Shown piece by piece: positions 34,295-41,462 of a DNA stretch of 41,462 bases. Origin of the DNA: an uncultured Oscillospiraceae bacterium (GTDB lineage Bacteria; Bacillota; Clostridia; Oscillospirales; Acutalibacteraceae); NCBI GenBank assembly GCA_902490145.1, contig CABUCT010000002.1:1-41462 (forward strand). The letters run 5' to 3'. The notes below the pieces were generated by a model. That model was not told where the DNA came from, did not search any database, and worked only from the letters and a program-made list of their open reading frames with translations. A program made the translations under genes and the position numbers. Every line of letters starts with the position of its first letter. Positions within the stretch are counted from its first letter, which is position 1.

Positions 34295-34341
34295 TAAGTC
34301 TATTATATAATTTTGATACTTTTTTGAAAGCACTTTGTCGA

Positions 34342-34394
34342 AAAAAAGAGACTGTAACCGAAGCGGAAACAGTCTCTTTGTGTTATTAAGTTAT
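34342..34394 (-). terminator. Terminator repeat, copy B
   Basis: Second copy of the 53-nt repeat (see 29610-29662). AAAGAGACTGT pairs with ACAGTCTCTTT, with seven T following on the minus strand. It isolates the kinase operon from read-through out of ppdK, which since integration lacks its native terminator. Confidence 0.88.
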
Positions 34395-34520
34395 ATAAAC
34401 CACCATTGTTATGGGGGTAAAACGTGTCCTGAAGAATTTTACTCCGAGGCGTTTGTAATATTCCCTTGCGATTGAGACGTCAATCGTTATTGTAAAAGTG
34501 GTTTTTCAGGCGAAAAGCCA

Positions 34521-37148
34521 TTAGCCCCTCGGGTGTTTAATATTCGCCTGCGCCGCCGCAAGAATGGCAATAGGCACTCTGAAAGGCGAGCAGGAAACGT
34601 ACGCCAACCCGATGTTGTGGCAAAACTCAACCGAGCTGGGGTCGCCGCCGTGTTCGCCGCAGATACCGAGCTTGATGTCGGGACGGGTTTTTCTTCCGCC
34701 CTCCACCGCCATTTCTACGAGCTTGCCTACGCCCGACCTGTCGAGTCTGGCAAACGGGTCGCTTTCAAAAATCTTCTTTTCGTAATAGTAGGGCAGGAAC
34801 TTGCCGGCGTCGTCGCGCGAGAAACCGAAAGTCATCTGCGTAAGGTCGTTTGTGCCGAAGCTGAAAAACTGAGCCGCTTTTGCGATTTCCGAAGCCGTGA
34901 TTGCCGCGCGGGGAACCTCTATCATAGTGCCCACGAGATAATTTATTTTTTCGCCGCGCTCCTCCATGACCTTCTTTGCCGTTGCATCCACGACATTTTT
35001 GACAAATTCTAGCTCTTTAAGCTCTCCTACAAGAGGAATCATGATTTCGGGCACGATATCGTAGCCTTTGCTCTTTTTGACGTTGAGCGCCGCCTCTATT
35101 ACGGCTCTGGTCTGCATTTCTGCAATCTCCGGATACGTCACGGAAAGACGGCAGCCGCGGTGACCGAGCATGGGATTGAACTCGTGCAGACCGATAACGG
35201 TGGCTTTAAGCTCCGAAAAACCAAGTCCCATCTGTTGGGCAAGCTCTTTTATTTCCTCGTCCTTGTGGGGGAGAAATTCATGCAGAGGCGGGTCGAGGAA
35301 GCGTATGGTGACGGGTCTGCCCTCCATGGCCTCGTAAATGCCTTCAAAGTCCTTTCTCTGCATGGGCAGCAGTTTTGCAAGCGCTTTTCTGCGCTCCTGC
35401 TCCGTTTTGGACACAATCATTTCGCGCATGGGCATGATTCTGTCGCTGTCGAAGAACATATGCTCAGTGCGGCAGAGACCTATGCCTTCCGCACCGAAAC
35501 GCACGGCGTTGGCTGCGTCTTTGGGAGTGTCGGCGTTGGTTCTTACCTTCATGACGCGGTACTTGTTTGCCCAGCTCATGATTGTGCCGAAATTGCCGGT
35601 CACGGACGCCTCCATTGTAGGAATAGCCTCTCCGTAAACATTGCCCGTGCTTCCGTCAAGCGAAATCACGTCGCCCTCGTTGTATTTTTTTCCGTTTATA
35701 TGGAAGAAATCGTTGCCCGCTTCGATAATCAGTTCTTTGCAGCCCGCAACGCAGCAGGTACCCATGCCGCGCGCAACTACCGCGGCGTGGGAGGTCATGC
35801 CGCCGCACGCGGTAAGAACGCCCTGCGAAACAGCCATGCCCTCGATGTCCTCGGGAGAGGTTTCCTGTCTTACCAGCACTACCTTTTCACCCTTGGCAGC
35901 CGCCGCAATGGCTTTTTCCGCCGTGGTGTAAACCTTTCCGCAGGCAGCGCCCGGACTTGCGGCAAGCGCGGTGGCAATCGGCTTGGCCTTTTTGAGAGCA
36001 TCGGGGTCGAACTGAGGGTGCAGCAGAGCGTCAAGCTGCTTGGGCTCGATTCTCAATACGGCTTCCTTTTCGTCTATTCTGCCCTCTTCCACCATATCAA
36101 TGGCTATTTTGAGCGCGGCGACGGCGGTACGCTTGCCGTTGCGCGTTTGAAGCATATAAAGCTTGCCTCTTTCGATTGTGAACTCCATGTCCTGCATATC
36201 CCTGTAATGGTCTTCGAGGATTTTGCAGATGCCGACAAACTGTTCGTAAACCGCCTTGTTCTGCTTTTCGAGCTGAGCTATGGATTGAGGAGTACGGATT
36301 CCCGCCACGACGTCCTCGCCCTGCGCGTTCATCAGATACTCGCCGAACAGCTGCTTTTCGCCCGTTGCGGGATTGCGTGTAAAGGCAACGCCCGTTCCCG
36401 AGTCCTCGCCCATGTTGCCGAAAACCATCGATTGCACGTTGACCGCCGTTCCCCAATCGGAGGGAATATCGTTCATCCTTCTGTAATAAATTGCTCTCGG
36501 GTTGTCCCAGCTGCGGAACACCGCAAGAACCGCCTGTATGAGCTGCTCCTTGGGGTCTTGGGGAAATTCCTCTCCTTTGAGTTTTTTATAGGTCTGCTTA
36601 AATTCGACTACGAGTTTTTTGAGGTCGTTTGCGTCAAGCTCGGTGTCAAGCGTCACGCCCTTGGCCTGCTTTGCCTTTTCCAAAAGCTTTTCGTAATTGT
36701 CCTTGGAAATTTCCATAACGACGTCGGAAAACATCTGTATAAAACGTCTGTAACTGTCGTAAGCAAAACGGGGATTGCTCGTAAGCGTTGCCAGCCCCTC
36801 TACCGTTTCGTCGTTGAGTCCGAGATTGAGTATAGTGTCCATCATGCCCGGCATGGACGCTCTCGCGCCGCTGCGCACAGACACGAGCAAGGGATTTTTG
36901 ACGTCGCCCAGCTTTTTGCCCAGCTTCTTTTCCGTCTTTTCAAGCGCTTGGAAAATCTGCTCTCTGACTTCCTCGGAAAGCGTTTTTCCGTCCTCGTAAT
37001 ACTTGTTGCACGCCTCCGTCGTGACGGTAAAGCCGTCGGGTACGGGAAGACCGAGATTCATCATCTCGGCAAGGTTGGCTCCTTTGCCGCCCAAAAGCTC
37101 GCGCATTTTGCCGTTTCCTTCATTGAACAGGTAAACGTACTTTGTCAT
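34521..37148 (-). CDS. ppdK: Pyruvate, phosphate dikinase
   Basis: The 875-residue enzyme interconverts pyruvate, ATP and phosphate with phosphoenolpyruvate, AMP and pyrophosphate. It has the nucleotide-binding domain (GGKGANLAEM near residue 20; SVRSGARASMPGMMDTILNL), the swivelling phosphohistidine loop GGMTSHAAVVARGMG, and the PEP-binding barrel (GTMIEVPRAAI; FSFGTNDLTQM; GICGEHGG). ATG 37148 has GGAGG upstream; a longer frame to 37220 would run through the terminator-like hairpin at 37176-37206. Its last five codons (K-H-P-R-G) come from the inserted element; the native end is at 11911-11940. Confidence 0.98.
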   Translation of the reverse strand: MTKYVYLFNEGNGKMRELLGGKGANLAEMMNLGLPVPDGFTVTTEACNKYYEDGKTLSEEVREQIFQALEKTEKKLGKKLGDVKNPLLVSVRSGARASMPGMMDTILNLGLNDETVEGLATLTSNPRFAYDSYRRFIQMFSDVVMEISKDNYEKLLEKAKQAKGVTLDTELDANDLKKLVVEFKQTYKKLKGEEFPQDPKEQLIQAVLAVFRSWDNPRAIYYRRMNDIPSDWGTAVNVQSMVFGNMGEDSGTGVAFTRNPATGEKQLFGEYLMNAQGEDVVAGIRTPQSIAQLEKQNKAVYEQFVGICKILEDHYRDMQDMEFTIERGKLYMLQTRNGKRTAVAALKIAIDMVEEGRIDEKEAVLRIEPKQLDALLHPQFDPDALKKAKPIATALAASPGAACGKVYTTAEKAIAAAAKGEKVVLVRQETSPEDIEGMAVSQGVLTACGGMTSHAAVVARGMGTCCVAGCKELIIEAGNDFFHINGKKYNEGDVISLDGSTGNVYGEAIPTMEASVTGNFGTIMSWANKYRVMKVRTNADTPKDAANAVRFGAEGIGLCRTEHMFFDSDRIMPMREMIVSKTEQERRKALAKLLPMQRKDFEGIYEAMEGRPVTIRFLDPPLHEFLPHKDEEIKELAQQMGLGFSELKATVIGLHEFNPMLGHRGCRLSVTYPEIAEMQTRAVIEAALNVKKSKGYDIVPEIMIPLVGELKELEFVKNVVDATAKKVMEERGEKINYLVGTMIEVPRAAITASEIAKAAQFFSFGTNDLTQMTFGFSRDDAGKFLPYYYEKKIFESDPFARLDRSGVGKLVEMAVEGGRKTRPDIKLGICGEHGGDPSSVEFCHNIGLAYVSCSPFRVPIAILAAAQANIKHPRG

Positions 37149-37175
37149 ATATCTTCCTCCATATAGTAATTGCAT

Positions 37176-37206
37176 AAAAAACGCGGTCTTTGCCATCAAG
37201 ACCGCT
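37176..37206 (-). terminator. Terminator-like hairpin in the ppdK leader
   Basis: GCGGTCTT (37183-37190) pairs with AAGACCGC (37198-37205), followed on the minus strand by GTTTTTT. It ends the recO operon, yet it also lies just downstream of the candidate ppdK promoter (37211-37239), so ppdK transcripts would have to pass it. Confidence 0.8.
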
Positions 37207-37210
37207 TTAC

Positions 37211-37239
37211 ATTTTAACAAATATTTTCGCCTTTAACAA
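37211..37239 (-). promoter_or_regulatory. Candidate ppdK promoter
   Basis: TTGTTA (37239-37234), a 17-base spacer and TAAAAT (37216-37211). Transcription would start at the base of the hairpin at 37176-37206. Confidence 0.6.
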
Positions 37240-37276
37240 CAGATTGAGTGACTTTTTTGGGTTTTAATAAAAAATT

Positions 37277-38005
37277 TTACATTTTCAACAACATTTGCAG
37301 GCTGTTAAGTTTTTTAATAACGCTCGTGACATACGCGTCCAAAGCTTTTAGACAATCATTCTCGAATGCGTCGAATCTCAGAGCGGAAAGTCTCTCAAAG
37401 GGCTGCAAATCTAACGTGCGCAGACAATTGAAAACTCTTGCGTCAAGCTCGCGGGAGGAGCAGTCGTGTTTGCACAGCGGGCATACGGCGCCTCCTATAT
37501 CCAGATTAAGATACATTCTGTCAAAGGTGCGGCTGCCGCACATGCTGCATTTGTCGAAGGAAAGACCGAACCCCGCCGTCTTCATGCTTTCAAGCAGGAA
37601 TTTTATCAGAATTGTCTTGGAAGCCGCGTTTTTTTCCTCCAACGCTTTGAGAGTCTTCAACGCAAGCAACAAAAGCTGCGGCTCCGACTGATTTTCCTGT
37701 CCCGTATTGGCAAGCTGCTCGACGACGCAGCCCGCGCAGCAATATGTAACAACGTCGCCGCGCAAAGAAAAAAAGCTTTCGATTTCCGTACAGTTGGTCA
37801 CGGAGTAGCGTCCGTCTTTGACCGAAAGCATGAATTCCCCGAAGCAAAACGGCTCCGCCGCGAATTTCAGCTTGGCGCCGGGCTTTTTTACGCCGCGTAT
37901 GCTTGCCGTGATTTTGCCGTATTCGCCGCAGTAGAGCAGCAACAGCTTGTCGTTTTCCTTAAAATCCGCCGCTCTCAACACAAGAGCTTTAATTTTCTCT
38001 ATCAT
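37277..38005 (-). CDS. recO: DNA repair protein RecO
   Basis: The 242-residue protein has the N-terminal OB fold (KALVLRAADFKENDKLLLLY; GKITASIRGVKKPGAKL), a helical middle and the RecO zinc site (C153, C156, C175, C178 in CSMCG and CPLCK). RecO anneals SSB-coated DNA and helps load RecA in the RecFOR pathway. Its start overlaps the yqzL-like gene by 17 bases, the order era-yqzL-recO being typical of Firmicutes. Confidence 0.95.
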   Translation of the reverse strand: MIEKIKALVLRAADFKENDKLLLLYCGEYGKITASIRGVKKPGAKLKFAAEPFCFGEFMLSVKDGRYSVTNCTEIESFFSLRGDVVTYCCAGCVVEQLANTGQENQSEPQLLLLALKTLKALEEKNAASKTILIKFLLESMKTAGFGLSFDKCSMCGSRTFDRMYLNLDIGGAVCPLCKHDCSSRELDARVFNCLRTLDLQPFERLSALRFDAFENDCLKALDAYVTSVIKKLNSLQMLLKM

Positions 38006-38090
38006 CGGTGCTCAATTTTCTGTACAAAGAATAATAAGACGGGTTTCCCGTTTTTACGAACATCTCCCACAAAAGCTCCTTTTCACGCAT
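37989..38090 (-). CDS. yqzL: YqzL-like small protein
   Basis: A 33-residue protein (MREKELLWEMFVKTGNPSYY then SLYRKL) matching the short YqzL family, whose genes lie between era and recO in Firmicutes. ATG 38090 has GGAGG eight bases upstream. The role is unknown. It is probably translationally coupled to recO. Confidence 0.8.
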   Translation of the reverse strand: MREKELLWEMFVKTGNPSYYSLYRKLSTDDREN

Positions 38091-38181
38091 AAAACAAGCC
38101 TCCGTTTTTAGTTTGAGTTGCGTGCAAATTAAATATACGAAAACGGCGACGTATATTAAAAAATTTTTGGGGCACACCCTT

Positions 38182-39072
38182 TCAAACGGAGCTTTTGTCG
38201 TAACCTATTTCATTGAGCATATACGGATTGTCCCGCCAATTAGGCTTGACCTTTATCCACAGCTCCAAAAAAACCCTGTCCCCCAAAAGCTTTTCCATGC
38301 TTGCACGCGCATGGGTGGCTATGCTTTTGAGCATGGCGCCGTTTTTGCCCAAAATAATCGGTTTGTGGGACTGTTTTTCCACAATTATGTTTTGGTCTAT
38401 GAACCAAACGCGCTTCTGTTCGTCAAACTCCATTTTGTTGAGCATAATGCCCACGCCGTGCGGCACCTCGCTTTCGCAGCAAAGCAGAATTTTTTCCCGC
38501 AGAGTCTCGCACACGAGAAAACGCAGAGGTCTGTCCGTCACCTCGTCCTCGGCAAACATGATTTCGTCGCCGAGATATTTTTTCAAACCGTTTCTCAACT
38601 CGTCCACGCCTCTGTTCTTTTTTGCGCTCACCGCAAAGACTTCCCTTATTTTGGGAAAAGAGTTGAGTTTTTCAAGCTCGGGAAAAAGCTTTTCCGGCTG
38701 CGTGATGTCGGTTTTGGTGACGGCAACCACCAGCGGCGCGTCAAGGGCGGAATATTTTTCCGCCAAAGCCAGCTCGCTTTCGTCTATTCCGTCGTGACCG
38801 TCCAGCACAAGCAAAACGCAATCAACGTCCACAGTCGCCGCCTCTATGTTTTTTACCATGTAGTCGCCAAGTCTGTTGGACGGTCTGAGCGCGCCCGGAG
38901 TATCCACGAAAATCATCTGACAGTCGCTCTCCGTATATATGCCCGTAATATTGTCGCGCGTGGTCTGCGGCTTAGGACTGACTATGGATATTTTCTGCCC
39001 GACAAGGCTGTTTAACAGCGTGGATTTGCCGGCGTTTGCCTTGCCCACGATTGCAATGTAACCGCTTTTCAT
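38182..39072 (-). CDS. era: GTPase Era
   Basis: The 296-residue protein has the GTPase motifs G1 GKANAGKST (10-18; the family usually has GxPNVGKST), G2 around PQTTRD, G3 DTPG (57-60), G4 TKTD (119-122), and a C-terminal KH domain with IIVEKQSHKPIILGKNGAML. Era binds the 3' end of 16S rRNA and assists 30S assembly. It follows ybeY by one base. Confidence 0.97.
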   Translation of the reverse strand: MKSGYIAIVGKANAGKSTLLNSLVGQKISIVSPKPQTTRDNITGIYTESDCQMIFVDTPGALRPSNRLGDYMVKNIEAATVDVDCVLLVLDGHDGIDESELALAEKYSALDAPLVVAVTKTDITQPEKLFPELEKLNSFPKIREVFAVSAKKNRGVDELRNGLKKYLGDEIMFAEDEVTDRPLRFLVCETLREKILLCCESEVPHGVGIMLNKMEFDEQKRVWFIDQNIIVEKQSHKPIILGKNGAMLKSIATHARASMEKLLGDRVFLELWIKVKPNWRDNPYMLNEIGYDKSSV

Positions 39073-39073
39073 C

Positions 39074-39553
39074 TCAACTCCTTTTCAAACCTAGCGCGTC
39101 AAGGAAATTTTCCTGAATTGCGAACATTTCCCTTTCGTCCTCGCCGCCGTCATGGTCGTAGCCAAGCAGATGCAAAAGACCGTGAAGCGCAAGAAACGCC
39201 TTTTCTCTTTTGACGCTGTGACCGTACTCCTTTGCCTGCCGTCGCGCAATGCTGCGGCAGATATATATTTCTCCCAAATCCACAAGCCCCGTAACGACGT
39301 CGAAATATTCCTTTCTGTCCAAATCCACCTTTTCTCCCGCCTTTATGTAGTCGAGATACTGAAAACTCAAAACATCGGTAGGCTTGTCCGCGCCTCGCGT
39401 TTCCTTGTTGAGCGCGCGCATTTTTTCCTCGTCGAGAAAAGAGAGCGAAAGCGAAAGCCGCTCCGGCTGACGCAAATTTTCAACCGCGTAATCAAGTACC
39501 TTTGACAACAGTTTTTTTTCGCCGATACGCGCTCCCGAAAAATAAATTTTCAT
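39074..39553 (-). CDS. ybeY: Endoribonuclease YbeY
   Basis: The 159-residue protein carries the zinc site HGLLHLLGYDH (H124, H128, H134) and the block ADKPTDVLSF typical of YbeY, the single-strand endoribonuclease of 16S rRNA maturation. Its ATG overlaps the stop of the HD-domain gene by four bases. Confidence 0.97.
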   Translation of the reverse strand: MKIYFSGARIGEKKLLSKVLDYAVENLRQPERLSLSLSFLDEEKMRALNKETRGADKPTDVLSFQYLDYIKAGEKVDLDRKEYFDVVTGLVDLGEIYICRSIARRQAKEYGHSVKREKAFLALHGLLHLLGYDHDGGEDEREMFAIQENFLDALGLKRS

Positions 39554-40980
39554 TTTTCGCCCTCCGGTGCGGACAGCTTGACGTCGGGATACTTTACCCG
39601 CTCGTGCCTTATGCCGACGTAGGTCGTCACTATGGTCTGCTTTACTATGTTGATTTCGTTCATCGTCAGGTCGCAGTTGTCGAATTGCCCCAAATCCAGC
39701 CTTTCTTTGACTATATTGTCTACAAGACGCTCCGCCGCCAAGGCGTCGTTTACGTTAAGCGACCTCAAAGCCGCCTCGCTTGCGTCCACTATCATCAGCA
39801 TTCCGTTGATTTTGCTTGTCGGGGTGGGACCGTCGTATGAATAATTTTTAAGGTCAAGCTCGCCTTCCGTAATTTTTTTCGCTTTGTAATAAAAGAATTT
39901 CATGGGAAACGAGCCGTGATGCTCCGTTATCGCGCTTTCAAGCTCCTTGGGCAAGCCGTATTCCCTTGCAAGCATAACTCCGTACATTATGTGCTTTTTC
40001 AGCAAGGAAACGCTCAGCTCGGGTGCAATTTCGTCGTGCGGGTTGTGACCGTCCGTCTGATTTTCCACGTAATAATTGGGGTTTTTCAGCTTGCCTATGT
40101 CGTGGAAATATGCCGCCGCACGCGCAAGAAAGGTATCCTCTCCGATTGCCATTGCGCACGCCTCGACATAGTTTGCAACCGTAAGGCTGTGGTTGAAGGT
40201 ACCGGGCGCCTCGTTGAAAAGCCGCTTGATTAGCGGATTGTTGGTGCTTGTAAGCTCCGCAAGCCTGAAATCGGTGGTCAGATTGAACAGCCTTTCCAAG
40301 GCGGGCACGAGCAGAAACATGAGCATAACGTCTAAAAGTCCGCTGCCCGCGGCGTAAGCGGCTCCCAAGCCGATTTTGAGAGGCGAATATCCGGGAATGT
40401 AAAACAACAGATACGAAAGCCCGACCGTAGCCGCAGCGACAACGGAAATGCTGATGCCCACAAAAACGTAATGTATCCGCTTTATGTGCCTGCCGGACGC
40501 GAAAACCGCCAAAATAATCGTTACAATGGCCTCGAAAAGCGAACCGTAAAGCGCCGCTCCCGTCAAATCGGTAAAAATCAGATTGGACACGAAATATATG
40601 ATGACCGTGAACAAAGACGTGAACAACGCTACTCTGTGCCCCAGAAGCAAAGTCAAAACCAACGCGCATAAGGCGTACGGAGAGAGAAATACGTTGACCT
40701 TGGAAATAAAAATCGAAATCAGAAAACAGACGAATGTAACGCATATAACCGCAAGCAGCTTGCGTCTGCTCTTTAAAATTTCTATATCCGCGAAATAAAA
40801 GTACAGAAAAATCGCGCCGAGAAATACCGCAAGCACGATAAAATATCCCAGCTTGACGAAAAATTCCTCATCGGATTTTCTTACGAAAAGCAGCAGGCAG
40901 CACGCCGTAAGCAGCGCGTAAAAAACGACATACGCCGCCATACAGAATATCGCCTGATTTTTTGTCAGCCTGTTCTTCAA
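39550..40980 (-). CDS. pgpH: HD-domain membrane phosphodiesterase (PgpH-like), short form
   Basis: The 476-residue protein has about seven membrane helices (residues 12-225) and a cytoplasmic HD domain with H264 and H293-D294 (FNHSLTVANYV; YFHDIGKLKNP; EHHG). This is the 7TM-HD family to which PgpH belongs, which hydrolyses cyclic di-AMP. The extracellular 7TMR-HDED domain of full PgpH (total about 700 residues) is missing: only a short N-terminal helix precedes the membrane region. It lies between phoH and ybeY as in many Firmicutes. Confidence 0.9.
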   Translation of the reverse strand: MKNRLTKNQAIFCMAAYVVFYALLTACCLLLFVRKSDEEFFVKLGYFIVLAVFLGAIFLYFYFADIEILKSRRKLLAVICVTFVCFLISIFISKVNVFLSPYALCALVLTLLLGHRVALFTSLFTVIIYFVSNLIFTDLTGAALYGSLFEAIVTIILAVFASGRHIKRIHYVFVGISISVVAAATVGLSYLLFYIPGYSPLKIGLGAAYAAGSGLLDVMLMFLLVPALERLFNLTTDFRLAELTSTNNPLIKRLFNEAPGTFNHSLTVANYVEACAMAIGEDTFLARAAAYFHDIGKLKNPNYYVENQTDGHNPHDEIAPELSVSLLKKHIMYGVMLAREYGLPKELESAITEHHGSFPMKFFYYKAKKITEGELDLKNYSYDGPTPTSKINGMLMIVDASEAALRSLNVNDALAAERLVDNIVKERLDLGQFDNCDLTMNEINIVKQTIVTTYVGIRHERVKYPDVKLSAPEGEK

Positions 40981-40983
40981 AAA

Positions 40984-41462
40984 TCAAACTCCTTGCCTTT
41001 TTTCGGCTCTTTCGTATGCCTTGACTATCTCCTGCACCAATGGATGACGCACGACGTCCTTTTCGGACAAAAATCTGATTGCTATGTCCTTTACGTCTTT
41101 AAGAACCGCCACTGCATTTTTAAGCCCGCTCTTTTTGCCTTCGGGCAGGTCAATCTGAGTCAGGTCGCCGGTAACAACCATTATACTGTTTTCTCCAAGT
41201 CTTGTCAAAAACATTTTCATCTGCTCGCGCGTCGTGTTCTGCGCCTCGTCGAGGATGATGAAGCTGTCGTCGAGCGTGCGGCCGCGCATATAGGCCAGCG
41301 GCGCGACCTCGATGTTGCCGCGCTCGAGATATTTCTGATACGTCTCCGCGCCGAGCATATCGTAAAGCGCGTCATACAGCGGACGGAGATACGGATCGAC
41401 CTTGTTCTGCAGGTCGCCGGGCAGGAACCCGAGCCGTTCGCCCGCCTCTACGGCGGGGCGCG
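40984..41462 (-). CDS. phoH: PhoH-family ATPase (partial)
   Basis: The C-terminal 159 residues or so of a PhoH-like protein: PAVEAGERLGFLPGDLQNKV, PLYDALYDML, then RGRTLDDSFIILDEAQNTT (Walker B) and VVTGDLTQIDLP. The Walker A part lies beyond the window. PhoH proteins are cytoplasmic ATPases with helicase-like fold. The gene ends three bases before the HD-domain gene. The last 240 bases of the window are clearly more GC-rich than the rest. Confidence 0.93.
   Translation of the reverse strand, partial: RPAVEAGERLGFLPGDLQNKVDPYLRPLYDALYDMLGAETYQKYLERGNIEVAPLAYMRGRTLDDSFIILDEAQNTTREQMKMFLTRLGENSIMVVTGDLTQIDLPEGKKSGLKNAVAVLKDVKDIAIRFLSEKDVVRHPLVQEIVKAYERAEKRQGV

Larger units (their letters stand above)
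11930..34550. mobile_element. Integrated element of about 22.6 kb in the 3' end of ppdK
   Basis: The element is bounded by an 11-bp direct repeat (11930-11940 and 34540-34550), with a large serine recombinase gene ending exactly at the left repeat and a duplicated ppdK tail outside it. The interior is more AT-rich than the flanks and holds defence and toxin-antitoxin-like genes. I see no relaxase, coupling ATPase or type IV secretion genes, so it is not self-transmissible as it stands; it fits a genomic island or a mobilisable element. The recombinase frameshift suggests it cannot now excise on its own. Confidence 0.82.

Noticed and set aside
34395..34540. tRNA gene as integration target
   Set aside because: No cloverleaf-like sequence is visible at either junction; the ppdK end explains both junctions.
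35160..37166. 668-codon open frame on the plus strand
   Set aside because: It is antisense to ppdK, which has complete family motifs; the long frame results from ppdK codon usage.

Overview
The window looks like a chromosomal segment of a Firmicutes bacterium, probably a member of Clostridia. It has the dnaG-rpoD-trmK macromolecular synthesis cluster, a phoH-pgpH-ybeY-era-yqzL-recO cluster, a clostridial-type pyruvate phosphate dikinase, strong GGAGG ribosome binding sites and a near-consensus sigma-A promoter style. I cannot name a species. Both ends cut through genes, so this is probably a whole contig or an internal slice.

Layout. (1) 1-2.4 kb, plus strand: a three-gene ABC importer (NMT1/SsuA-type binding protein, ATPase, permease) that ends in a strong two-way terminator. 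(2) 2.4-10.4 kb, minus strand: a long operon read as dnaG, rpoD, trmK, a zinc-ribbon/coiled-coil gene, a membrane gene, a TPR gene and a ykvI-like gene. (3) 10.4-11.8 kb: a CYTH gene and a ZIP metal transporter. (4) 11.93-34.55 kb: an integrated element of about 22.6 kb. (5) 34.5-41.46 kb, minus strand: ppdK, recO, yqzL, era, ybeY, an HD-domain membrane phosphodiesterase and the 3' part of phoH.

The element. Its edges can be read directly. The last codons of ppdK (34.54 kb) and the stop region of a large serine recombinase gene (11.93 kb) share an 11-bp core. Beyond the core at 11.93 kb lies a second, displaced ppdK tail (reading I-R-N-P-R-K-stop, against I-K-H-P-R-G-stop now on ppdK), followed by a rho-independent terminator. 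So the element went into the 3' end of ppdK, supplied a substitute tail, and pushed the native tail and terminator 22.6 kb away. Its recombinase is frameshifted, so it is probably stranded.

Cargo is mostly defence. A compact minus-strand operon of about 10 kb (27.07 to 17.02 kb) holds a half-size HsdS, HsdM, a small Cas2-like protein, a TIR-like (CAP12/Pycsar effector type) protein, a small hydrophobic ORF, a full HsdS, a 4-fold beta-flower-type protein, HsdR, a YgjP-type metallopeptidase and a HipA-like kinase. Upstream are a DUF3892 gene with an overlapping antisense RNA, a broken Cap15-like (2TM-beta) membrane effector, a truncated EVE-type gene joined to an HTH remnant, and a 4.7-kb module (helicase-nuclease, resolvase-like DNA-binding protein, HipA-like kinase) bounded by two near-identical 53-nt terminator repeats. 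The recombinase-proximal arm holds a ribbon-helix-helix protein, two unassigned genes, about 0.8 kb of degenerate repeats and a decayed SLOG-family gene.

One pattern stands out. The core genes, about 18 kb, are all intact, while at least six element genes carry small indels or stops, often in homopolymer or dinucleotide runs. That suggests a decaying element in which the restriction-modification genes and the helicase are still intact.
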